Shown here: one piece after another, positions 1 through 5,536 of the stretch
Layout: the number at the start of each line of letters is the position of its first letter
Position numbering within the stretch: position 1 is the first letter of the stretch
Assembly: GCA_016870945.1 (NCBI GenBank)
Contig: VGAH01000058.1
Location: 1-5,536, forward strand
DNA from: Actinomycetota bacterium
GTDB taxonomy: Bacteria; Actinomycetota; Actinomycetes; S36-B12; UBA5976
Reading direction: 5' to 3'
DNA length: 5,536 nt
Translations under genes and position numbers: made by a program
The notes under the pieces: generated by a model
What the model was told of the DNA's origin: nothing
The model's input: only the letters and a program-made list of their open reading frames with translations
The model's database searches: none

Positions 1-123
1 ATTTCAGCAGCATTCATGCCCCTTGGGGTAATCACTTTCATCGTTGTGTTTGGGTGGTCGGTGATTCGCGCGGCCAAAGGCGACATAAAGTGGAAGGGTC
101 GCACAGTGAGTACCAAAACATGA
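1..123 (+). CDS. C-terminal end of a membrane-anchored family 2 glycosyltransferase, CrtQ-like (partial, 5' end outside window)
   Basis: Reading frame 1 is open from the first base to a TGA at 121-123, giving 40 residues with no start codon needed; the gene begins left of the window. What is visible is a hydrophobic stretch (residues ~4-22, containing FMPLGVITFIVVFGWSVI) followed by a basic, hydrophilic tail with the motif IKWKGR at ~29-34. A terminal membrane helix followed by a W-[KR]-G-R tail is typical of membrane-bound GT2 glycosyltransferases such as CrtQ of staphyloxanthin synthesis and related carotenoid or hopanoid glycosyltransferases. The catalytic domain is not in the window, so the family call rests on this tail plus the downstream CrtO-like acyltransferase, which starts inside this gene's stop codon (ATGA). 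The likely role is transfer of a sugar to a lipid or carotenoid acid at the membrane. Another membrane protein with a similar tail cannot be excluded. Confidence 0.72.
   Translation: MSAAFMPLGVITFIVVFGWSVIRAAKGDIKWKGRTVSTKT
120..123 (+). promoter_or_regulatory. ATGA stop-start overlap coupling the glycosyltransferase and crtO-like genes
   Basis: The upstream gene ends ACA-TGA at 118-123, and the ATG at 120-122 opens the next frame. The four-base overlap is a classic translational-coupling junction. No strong Shine-Dalgarno sits at the usual distance: a GGAAGGG run at 92-98 is about 21 bases away, and only a weak GTGAG at 106-110 is close. Ribosomes finishing the glycosyltransferase probably restart here, tying the amounts of the two proteins together. 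Confidence 0.8.
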
Positions 124-605
124 GTCTGCCACCAATCATTTTGCCCGGGTGGGCAATCGGTCTTCTCAATGTCGTCATTTGGGTCGGGTGGATCACAATT
201 TGTGGCTACCTAGCACACAAGATCCCGACGCGATGGCTAGACCACGACACATGGCTTACACGCACCAAACGTTTTGAGTCGAATGGTCGTTTCTATTCTC
301 ATACGTTAAGGATTCATCGGTGGAAAGACCGACTGCCTGAGCTAGGTGCGGTGTTCCCGGGTGGTTTTGCCAAGCGTTCGGTATCACAAGGTGAAAAGAA
401 CGTGATGAGCAGATTCGTGATCGAGACCAGGCGAGCTGAATACGCACACCTTGCGATGATGGGCGCGTTTCCCGTGACTTTGCTTTATAACCCCTTATGG
501 GCGGACGGGGTCAACCTCGCATTCGCACTAGTTGCGAATCTGCCATGCCTACTCGTTCAGCGATACAACCGCATCAGACTCCAGCGGGTACTCAGCGTGA
601 GCTAG
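120..605 (+). CDS. crtO: CrtO-like glycosyl-carotenoid (glycosyl-4,4'-diaponeurosporenoate) acyltransferase family membrane protein
   Basis: A 161-residue integral membrane protein, close to the ~165 residues of Staphylococcus aureus CrtO. That enzyme acylates the glucose of glycosyl-4,4'-diaponeurosporenoate in the last step to staphyloxanthin. Features in order: membrane helix ~10-32; ESNGRFY at 53-59; IHRWKDRLPE at 65-74; GGFAKR at 81-86; RFVIETRRAEYAH at 98-110; hydrophobic segments ~111-126 and ~130-147; and ANLPCLLVQRYNRIRL at 139-154. The blocks RWKD-LPE, ETRRAE and NLPC-VQRYNR-RL are family hallmarks. The ATG at 120 is chosen because it overlaps the upstream stop as ATGA (coupled translation). 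An in-frame GTG at 54 would add 22 hydrophilic residues lying inside the upstream gene. The Shine-Dalgarno is weak, which fits reinitiation. The last 18 codons plus stop lie antisense to the end of pyrD. Family membership is well supported; acceptor and acyl donor in this organism are inferred only. The symbol follows the staphylococcal gene; an unrelated carotenoid ketolase is also called CrtO. Confidence 0.87.
   Translation: MSLPPIILPGWAIGLLNVVIWVGWITICGYLAHKIPTRWLDHDTWLTRTKRFESNGRFYSHTLRIHRWKDRLPELGAVFPGGFAKRSVSQGEKNVMSRFVIETRRAEYAHLAMMGAFPVTLLYNPLWADGVNLAFALVANLPCLLVQRYNRIRLQRVLSVS
549..605. other. 57-bp convergent antisense overlap of the crtO-like gene and pyrD, in codon register
   Basis: The two genes share 57 bases on opposite strands, and their codon boundaries coincide exactly. 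The pyrD stop TAG (complement of CTA at 549-551) lies opposite Leu144 of the CrtO-like protein. The crtO stop TAG (603-605) lies opposite the CTA Leu304 codon of PyrD. The segment encodes the family motif VQRYNRIRL of the acyltransferase on one strand and the PyrD C-terminal tail (residues 304-321) on the other. There is no room for an intergenic terminator. Confidence 0.88.
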
Positions 606-1514
606 GTTCACGACCTCATTTACGTCAGAAACACCGCGCGCCTTTAGCTCTTGCGCCAGCTCTTGGCTCACGCGCGCAGGGGCGTTTGGGTCAGAAAACA
701 CCCAAGTTCCAACACTTATCGCGTTGGCCCCCGCAGCCAAAAACGTGAGAGCGTCTTGGCCGCTGGTGACCCCGCCAACCCCGATTATCGGGATCTTGGG
801 CAACGCAGCTCGAACTTGATGAATACATCGAAGCGCTATCGGTCTTATCGCGGGGCCAGACAAACCGCCAGTCACGGCAGATAAAACTGGGCGAAGCGTC
901 TTTGGGTCGATTGCAAGACCTAAAACGGTATTGATGAGCGTCAGCCCGTCGGCACCTGCGTCAACGACCGCATGGGCAATTTCGACGATGTCAGTTACAT
1001 CTGGTGACAGTTTGGCAAATATAGGCAAATCAAAAGGGGCGCTTCTACGAACAGCTTCAATGACTTTCGCTGCCGGTTCTGGGTAGCACGCGAATACATG
1101 GTCTCTGTCGTCGTGATTAGGGCAACTGATATTTACTTCCAAAGCCACGACCCCTGGCGCAGATCGCAGACGTCTCGTTAGTTCGGCGTACTCGTGGACG
1201 TGGGTGCCTGCAATCGAGGCAATCGTCGGAACGCCTCTCTCAGCCAACCAAACTAGATCTTCGTTTATGAATCGATCAATTCCCGGGCCTTGCAAACCAA
1301 TGCTGTTGAGCATTCCAGAAGGGGTTTCAGCCATTCGTGGTGTTGGGCGACCTTGTCGGGGCTCTAACATGATGCTTTTCGTGATCATCGCGCCCAACGT
1401 CGTGATGTCAAAGATTCGATCAAGTTCTCGCCCCGACGCGGCACACCCAGACGCAGTAAGCACCGGGTTGGTCAAGACCAAGCCCCCGAGGTCAACCGCC
1501 ATGTTTACTTTCAT
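549..1514 (-). CDS. pyrD: Dihydroorotate dehydrogenase, class 1B catalytic subunit (PyrDB)
   Basis: A cytosolic FMN TIM-barrel enzyme of 321 residues that oxidises (S)-dihydroorotate to orotate, the fourth step of UMP synthesis. Visible landmarks: NPVLTASGC at 16-24; Lys46 in TKSIML; NSIGLQGPG at 70-78 (substrate loop); EVNISCPN at 126-133, whose Cys131 is the catalytic base of class 1 enzymes (class 2 uses Ser); Lys168 in FAKLSPDVTDI; INTVLG at 194-199; GGLSGPAIRP at 216-225; GVGGV at 245-249; and a phosphate-binding SVGTWVF at 267-273. Class 1B rather than 1A follows from the adjacent pyrK. The ATG at 1514 is preferred: it lies 13 bases after the pyrK stop, has an AAGGCGG Shine-Dalgarno, and begins MKVNMAVDLGGLVLTNP like the family. 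An in-frame upstream Met at 1577 would add 21 atypical residues inside pyrK. An ATG at 1502 is a less likely alternative. The gene ends with TAG and overlaps the crtO-like gene by 57 bases, tail to tail. It is the last gene of the operon; no pyrF follows. Confidence 0.96.
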   Translation of the reverse strand: MKVNMAVDLGGLVLTNPVLTASGCAASGRELDRIFDITTLGAMITKSIMLEPRQGRPTPRMAETPSGMLNSIGLQGPGIDRFINEDLVWLAERGVPTIASIAGTHVHEYAELTRRLRSAPGVVALEVNISCPNHDDRDHVFACYPEPAAKVIEAVRRSAPFDLPIFAKLSPDVTDIVEIAHAVVDAGADGLTLINTVLGLAIDPKTLRPVLSAVTGGLSGPAIRPIALRCIHQVRAALPKIPIIGVGGVTSGQDALTFLAAGANAISVGTWVFSDPNAPARVSQELAQELKARGVSDVNEVVNLAHAEYPLESDAVVSLNE

Positions 1515-1521
1515 GATTGAG

Positions 1522-1528
1522 CCGCCTT
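1522..1528 (-). promoter_or_regulatory. pyrD ribosome binding site, abutting the pyrK stop
   Basis: Read on the minus strand, the sequence is TGAAGGCGGCTCAATC-ATG. The purine-rich AAGGCGG begins at the last base of the pyrK TGA and sits 7 bases before the ATG at 1514. It decides the pyrD start against the longer in-frame option at 1577, and its contact with the pyrK stop suggests coupled translation. Confidence 0.7.
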
Positions 1529-2364
1529 CATAAGTGCCACGCAACTTGCTCACAGGCAAAGACCGGGCCCGCCACACACGCTCGTACTAATCGCGGCACT
1601 TCGTCATCACCCTTAATCGGCAACACGCAAGTCATGCAAACACCGAAACCGCAAGCCATGGCCTCTTCAACGGCCACCTGGCACGCAACCTCTGCATCAA
1701 CGGCAAGTTCAGATATTGCTGCCAGCATGCCCATCGGGCCACACGCGTAAATTGCTTTGGCGTCGAAACGATTGATTGAATCTACTAACACATCGGTGAC
1801 TCGCCCGGTCACACCTAACGTGCCATCTTCGGTGACTAGCGTCGTCGAATTAGCAGCACGTCTTGATTCCAATATTCCAAAAACTTTGTCAGCGGTGGCA
1901 CCGCCGAGAATCATTTCTATTCGACAGCCTCGCGCTGCTAATACTTTTGCCAAAAAGAACAATGGTGCCGAGCCGTATCCGCCGCCAACCAAAACGCACG
2001 AGACGGGCTCACGCGGAACCTTGAACCCCTGACCGAGGGGGCCTGAAACGTTCACTTTGTCATAGCGCCTTCGCTGGGCCAGCCACTGCGTACCACCGCC
2101 GTGCGGTGCCACCACCACATCGATAGTCCCGCCTTGTCCGCCCGTTGATGTGACATCGTGAATGCTGAATGCACGACGAAGAATCAGCCCGGTGCCCACT
2201 TCACCCACAGAACAGGTGACGAACTGGCCAGGCTTTGCAGCCGCGGCAATTTGGTTGGCTGACAGCGTGAGCACGGTGTAAGCACCGGCCCTGCGAGTGG
2301 CAAGCACTTCAGCGTCAATTTGATGGATCCGGTTCTTGCCCAACGAGGCACTTGGGGTGTTCAC
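1528..2364 (-). CDS. pyrK: Dihydroorotate dehydrogenase electron-transfer subunit (FAD, [2Fe-2S])
   Basis: A 278-residue protein of the ferredoxin-reductase-like family that carries electrons from PyrD's FMN through a [2Fe-2S] cluster and FAD to NAD+, forming the class 1B heterotetramer with PyrD. Domains in order: FAD-binding beta barrel ~12-115 with KPGQFV at 44-49, the RRAFSIH flavin motif at 63-69 and GPLGQGF at 108-114; then a nucleotide-binding domain ~120-225 with VGGGYGSAPLFFLAKVL from 126, LGGATADKVF at 153-162, VTEDGTLGVTGRVTD at 177-191 and YACGPMGML at 206-214. The cluster site near the C-terminus is Cys238-x4-Cys243-x2-Cys246-x16-Cys263, within EEAMACGFGVCMTC. All four ligands are present, so the subunit looks functional. 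Start is GTG at 2364, four bases after the carB stop, with AAGGTGA as Shine-Dalgarno. FAD-motif Ala in RRAFS replaces the more usual Pro. Its position directly before pyrD supports this call over a hydrogenase or sulfide dehydrogenase subunit of the same fold. Confidence 0.95.
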   Translation of the reverse strand: MNTPSASLGKNRIHQIDAEVLATRRAGAYTVLTLSANQIAAAAKPGQFVTCSVGEVGTGLILRRAFSIHDVTSTGGQGGTIDVVVAPHGGGTQWLAQRRRYDKVNVSGPLGQGFKVPREPVSCVLVGGGYGSAPLFFLAKVLAARGCRIEMILGGATADKVFGILESRRAANSTTLVTEDGTLGVTGRVTDVLVDSINRFDAKAIYACGPMGMLAAISELAVDAEVACQVAVEEAMACGFGVCMTCVLPIKGDDEVPRLVRACVAGPVFACEQVAWHL

Positions 2365-2368
2365 GAAA

Positions 2369-2375
2369 TCACCTT
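2369..2375 (-). promoter_or_regulatory. pyrK ribosome binding site containing the carB stop codon
   Basis: On the minus strand the junction reads AAGGTGA-TTTC-GTG. The AGGTG core pairs well with the 16S anti-Shine-Dalgarno, lies 7 bases from the GTG start at 2364 when measured from AGG, and includes carB's own TGA. It supports the GTG start and coupled translation of carB and pyrK. Confidence 0.75.
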
Positions 2376-5300
2376 GAGCCCGAACTCAACAGCCCGACCT
2401 CAGCGATGTGAGCCTGAATAGAGCGGACGGGTAAAGGCCCCTCGGCCTGAGCAGCTATGCCCGAAACTGCCGCTTGAAACCCTCGAAGGGTGGTTACGTA
2501 GGCGACACCTCTCGAAGACGCAGCTGAGCGAATCTCATACCCATCACCTCGGGCCTTCTGCCCCATAGGGGTGTTGATGACCAGATCAACAAGGCCTTGC
2601 TCGATGACATCGACCGACGAAACATGCTTGGGGTCTTTCTCTCGAAACTTCGAAACGATTTGCACGTCGAGATCGTTCTTCGCCATGAAATCAGCTGTGC
2701 CCACCGTGCAGAAAACTTCAAAACCCAGACTTTTAAGTCTCTTAACTTCTGCCACGCCAGCCGCTTTGTCTTTGTCTGCTAGAGAAACCAAAGCCGCCCC
2801 CTTACTTGGCAACCCTTCACCGTTAACCCCGGCCTGGGCCTTCGCGAAAGCCGATGCGAAATCTTTTGCCAGGCCCATAACTTCACCGGTTGATTTCATC
2901 TCCGGGCCCAATGTGGTGTCCACGCCTGCAAATCGATTAAACGGCAGCACTGCTTCTTTGACTGAGATTGGCATCGTTTTCGGCAGTGTCGAACCGTCAC
3001 CGCGCTGAGGCAGTAGACCTTCTTCTCTTAACTCTTTTATGGACGAGCCAGCCATGATTCGCGCGGCAGCCCGAGCTAAGGCGACCCCGGTCGCTTTCGA
3101 AACGAATGGAACCGTGCGAGAAGCCCTCGGGTTTGCCTCTAGCACAAAAAGTTGCGAGTTGCTGCGCGCAAATTGCACGTTGATCAAACCTCGAACCCCT
3201 AGAGCTTGAGCTAAGCGTGTGGTCGCACGAACCATCTCTTCAATCTCTGAATCTGAAGCTGACACAGGCGGCAGTGCGCAGGCTGAATCACCCGAGTGAA
3301 CGCCCGCCTCTTCAACATGCTCCATCACGCCGCCGATATAGACTTCGACCCCGTCAAAAAGCGCGTCAATGTCATATTCGATTGCTGACTCTAAAAATTT
3401 ATCTACCAAGACAGGTGAGTTGGGGTCGAGCGAGGTGGCACGTGCCAGATAGTTCTCAAGCTCTGCATCGTCATAGGCAATTTCCATACCGCGGCCGCCA
3501 AGTACATAAGAAGGGCGTAGCAAAACGGGGTACTCGATTCGTTGTGCTACTTGTTTTGCTTGAGTCAAAGTCGAAGCCATTCCGTAGTCGGGGGCGAGCA
3601 ACTTTGCCTCATCGAGTACCCGTGCGAATTCGCCTCGGTCTTCGGCTCGGTTGATTGCCTCTGGTGAAGTACCCAAGATCGGTACTCCCTCACTTGCCAG
3701 GGTTCGTGCAAGTTTGAGCGGGGTTTGACCACCCATAGCCACGATGACCCCAATTACCTCACCAGCTTTACTTTCAGCCGCTATCACCTCTAGCACGTCT
3801 TCGACGGTAAGCGGCTCGAAATAAAGACGATCAGAGGTGTCGTAATCAGTCGAGACCGTCTCAGGGTTGCAATTGACCATGACTGTTTCGAACCCGGCAG
3901 AGCTAAGGGCTTGAACTGCGTGCACGCACGAGTAATCGAATTCGACCCCTTGGCCAATTCGATTTGGTCCTGAGCCTAAAACGATTATCTTCTTCAAGTT
4001 CGAAGGCTCAGACTCGTCTTCTTGATCATACGTCGAATAGAGGTAAGGGGTCTTCGAAGGGAACTCACCTGCACACGTATCTACTGTTTTGTAGACGGGC
4101 CGAACACCTTCAAGGTGGCGCAACGCACGCACCCGATCGGCTGACCACCCCCAGATTCCCCCAATTTGTTCGTCCGAAAATCCACGTCGCTTGGCGGTTT
4201 TGAGCGCCCTTAGCACCGTGGCTGATGCGGTTTCAGGGTCTGTGGGAACCAACGGCGCTGCCGCCTTTAGTTGTGAGGCTGTTTCGTTGATCAATGCAAT
4301 TTGATCGAGAAACCATGGGTCGATACCTGTTGCCTCAGACAACTCATCGATGCTTGCGCCCGCTAGCAGCGCTTGTTGAACCACCCGAATTCGACCCTCA
4401 CGTGGTGAAGAAGCGGCCCGCGTTAGCTCACCCGCACTTAAACCCGGAGTATCGAACTCAAAACTCGAACCCTCAGACTCAAGGCTACGAAGCGCCTTCT
4501 GCAACGCCTCGGTGAAACTACGCCCGAAAGCCATAGCCTCGCCGACACTTTTCATGTGCGTGGTCAACGTCGGATCTGCCTCAGGGAATTTCTCGAATGC
4601 AAACCGTGGCACTTTCACCACTACGTAATCAAGTGTTGGCTCGAAGGCAGCTTTGGTAGTGCCAGTGATGTCGTTGTAGACCTCATCTAACGTGTAACCG
4701 AGAGCGACTTTGGCTGCCAACTTCGCAATCGGAAATCCAGTGGCTTTCGATGCGAGGGCAGAAGACCTTGAGACTCGTGGATTTAACTCAATGACGACCA
4801 TGCGCCCCGTCTTTGGATTGACGGCGAATTGAATGTTGCATCCGCCTGTGTCCACCCCTACCGCACGAATCACCGCTATGCCGACATCGCGCATGTGCTG
4901 GTACTCACGATCAGTCAAAGTCATGGGTGGAGCCACCGTTATTGAGTCACCTGTGTGAACACCCATGGGGTCGAAGTTCTCGATGCCACAAATCACCACC
5001 ACGTTGTCGGCTTTGTCTCGCATCAGCTCAAGCTCGAATTCCTTCCAGCCGATGACACTTTCTTCGACCAGAACTTCAGTCGTGGGTGAGAGGGCTAAGC
5101 CCCTACCCGCGATTCGAACAAGGTCTTGCCTGTCATAGGCGATACCTGAGCCAGCGCCACCCATAGTGAAAGATGGACGAATAACCACGGGGAACCCGAA
5201 TTTTTCCGCTGCTTTTTCGCACTCAGTTAATGAATGACAAACTTCGCTTCGACAGACTTCAGCACCCACGGATTCGACGACTTCGCGAAACTTCTCTCGA

Positions 5301-5536
5301 GACTCGCCTGCCCGAATTGCAGAAATCGAAGCACCAATGAGTTGAACGCCGTACTTATCGAAGACACCAGCTTCGTTTAGGGCCATGGCGGCGTTTAAGG
5401 CCGTTTGGCCACCGAGGGTGGCCAACACTGCGTCAGGTCGCTCAATCTGAATTATCTGCTCGATTACTTCACTGGTTATCGGCTCAATGTAGGTAGCGTC
5501 AGCCATCTCTGGGTCGGTCATGATCGTTGCCGGATT
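2369..5536 (-). CDS. carB: Carbamoyl-phosphate synthase large subunit (partial, N-terminus outside window)
   Basis: CarB combines ammonia (from glutamine via CarA), bicarbonate and two ATP into carbamoyl phosphate for pyrimidines and arginine. The frame stays open to the right edge: NPATI precedes the internal MTDPEMADATYIEP, matching Escherichia coli CarB from about residue 50, so roughly 49 residues are missing and 1055 are visible. In visible numbering: carboxyphosphate half with IRPSFTMGGAGSG (Arg120), Arg145 and ELNPRVSRSSA (Glu250, Asn252); oligomerisation domain ~360-500 with RPVYKTVDTCAGEF; carbamate half from ~515 (GSGPNRIGQGVEFDY, LRPSYVLGGRGMEIAY, EANPRASRTVPFVSKATG with Glu800 and Asn802); and an MGS-like allosteric domain ~905-1055. 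The allosteric domain keeps Thr944, Thr947, Lys963 and Asn988, equivalent by eye to E. coli Thr974, Thr977, Lys993 and Asn1015 of the nucleotide site, so UMP inhibition is plausible. Both catalytic halves look intact. About three extra residues precede VIVAMGGQTPLK, where VQ-[FY]-GGQTPLK is usual. The stop TGA lies within the pyrK Shine-Dalgarno. carA is expected just upstream, outside the window. Confidence 0.98.
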   Translation of the reverse strand, partial: NPATIMTDPEMADATYIEPITSEVIEQIIQIERPDAVLATLGGQTALNAAMALNEAGVFDKYGVQLIGASISAIRAGESREKFREVVESVGAEVCRSEVCHSLTECEKAAEKFGFPVVIRPSFTMGGAGSGIAYDRQDLVRIAGRGLALSPTTEVLVEESVIGWKEFELELMRDKADNVVVICGIENFDPMGVHTGDSITVAPPMTLTDREYQHMRDVGIAVIRAVGVDTGGCNIQFAVNPKTGRMVVIELNPRVSRSSALASKATGFPIAKLAAKVALGYTLDEVYNDITGTTKAAFEPTLDYVVVKVPRFAFEKFPEADPTLTTHMKSVGEAMAFGRSFTEALQKALRSLESEGSSFEFDTPGLSAGELTRAASSPREGRIRVVQQALLAGASIDELSEATGIDPWFLDQIALINETASQLKAAAPLVPTDPETASATVLRALKTAKRRGFSDEQIGGIWGWSADRVRALRHLEGVRPVYKTVDTCAGEFPSKTPYLYSTYDQEDESEPSNLKKIIVLGSGPNRIGQGVEFDYSCVHAVQALSSAGFETVMVNCNPETVSTDYDTSDRLYFEPLTVEDVLEVIAAESKAGEVIGVIVAMGGQTPLKLARTLASEGVPILGTSPEAINRAEDRGEFARVLDEAKLLAPDYGMASTLTQAKQVAQRIEYPVLLRPSYVLGGRGMEIAYDDAELENYLARATSLDPNSPVLVDKFLESAIEYDIDALFDGVEVYIGGVMEHVEEAGVHSGDSACALPPVSASDSEIEEMVRATTRLAQALGVRGLINVQFARSNSQLFVLEANPRASRTVPFVSKATGVALARAAARIMAGSSIKELREEGLLPQRGDGSTLPKTMPISVKEAVLPFNRFAGVDTTLGPEMKSTGEVMGLAKDFASAFAKAQAGVNGEGLPSKGAALVSLADKDKAAGVAEVKRLKSLGFEVFCTVGTADFMAKNDLDVQIVSKFREKDPKHVSSVDVIEQGLVDLVINTPMGQKARGDGYEIRSAASSRGVAYVTTLRGFQAAVSGIAAQAEGPLPVRSIQAHIAEVGLLSSGSR

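Noticed and set aside
54..119. GTG at 54 as the start of the crtO-like gene
   Set aside because: It would add 22 hydrophilic residues atypical for the family and overlap the upstream gene deeply. The ATG at 120 forms an ATGA junction and gives the usual family length.
646..665. Tandem 8-base direct repeat AGCTCTTG spaced 12 bases apart
   Set aside because: It encodes the repeating helix segment QELAQEL in PyrD and is explained by the protein sequence.
635..677. Opposed CGCGC-rich runs at ~635-641 and ~671-677 as a possible terminator stem
   Set aside because: The loop would be about 30 bases, there is no T-run on either side, and it lies within the pyrD coding sequence. The match is likely composition.
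1515..1577. 21-residue N-terminal extension of pyrD from the Met at 1577
   Set aside because: The extension lies in the pyrK coding end, does not resemble PyrD N-termini, and bypasses the good Shine-Dalgarno at 1522-1528 serving the ATG at 1514.
1204..2032. Open frames antisense to pyrD and pyrK, such as 1204-1533, 1517-1750 and 1757-2032 (+)
   Set aside because: Each is opposite a clearly functional conserved gene, and none shows family features or plausible initiation signals.
2365..2368. Possible promoter or regulatory leader between carB and pyrK
   Set aside because: The gap is only four bases, too small for a promoter, and the junction is fully explained as a coupled ribosome binding site and start.
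2571..3008. Open frames antisense to carB, such as 2571-3008, 3217-3654 and 3964-4203 (+)
   Set aside because: They lie wholly within the well-conserved carB, have low-complexity or Ser/Thr/Arg-rich translations with no recognisable domain, and lack convincing ribosome binding sites. They are shadows of carB.
5519..5521. ATG at the start of MTDPEMADATYIEP as the carB start codon
   Set aside because: The frame stays open to the window edge, and the five preceding residues NPATI match the conserved NSNPATIMTDPE block of CarB. This Met is internal and the true start lies outside the window.

Overview
The window is almost wall-to-wall coding sequence. It holds two converging gene blocks: the end of a plus-strand membrane pair resembling carotenoid-glycoside genes (1-605), and the last three genes of a minus-strand pyrimidine biosynthesis operon (549-5536). 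Only 17 bases (1515-1527 and 2365-2368) lie outside an assigned gene. No RNA gene, CRISPR array, insertion sequence or convincing stem-loop terminator is visible. Base composition looks moderately GC-rich (roughly low to mid 50s per cent by eye, not counted). The CarB sequence style (for example ATLGGQTALN, VAPPMTLTDREY, DTGGCNIQFAVNPK) and the carB-pyrK-pyrD order suggest an actinobacterium with a compact genome. A freshwater or marine lineage of Acidimicrobiia or Microbacteriaceae type is possible, but this is inference and the lineage is not fixed by the sequence.

Plus strand. Positions 1-123 are the final 40 codons of a protein ending in a hydrophobic segment followed by a basic W-K-G-R tail, as in membrane-anchored family 2 glycosyltransferases (CrtQ-like). 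Its stop overlaps the start of the next gene in an ATGA junction at 120-123. That next gene (120-605) is a 161-residue membrane protein with the hallmarks of the CrtO glycosyl-carotenoid acyltransferase family, known from staphyloxanthin synthesis. The two steps would be sugar attachment followed by acylation of the sugar. The lipid acceptor in this organism is unknown.

Minus strand. carB (large subunit of carbamoyl-phosphate synthase; its first ~49 residues lie beyond the right edge), pyrK (FAD and [2Fe-2S] electron-transfer subunit) and pyrD (class 1B dihydroorotate dehydrogenase) follow one another with gaps of 4 and 13 bases. Shine-Dalgarno sequences overlap the upstream stop codons, so the genes are probably translationally coupled. 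CarB supplies carbamoyl phosphate at the head of de novo UMP synthesis. PyrD-PyrK oxidises dihydroorotate to orotate and passes electrons through FMN, the iron-sulfur cluster and FAD to NAD+. No pyrF follows pyrD here.

The most unusual feature is the meeting point. The 3' ends of the crtO-like gene and pyrD overlap by 57 bases on opposite strands in exact codon register, so each TAG stop lies opposite a CTA leucine codon of the other gene. I found no wholly new system. The second-look items are this antisense overlap and the glycosyltransferase/acyltransferase pair.
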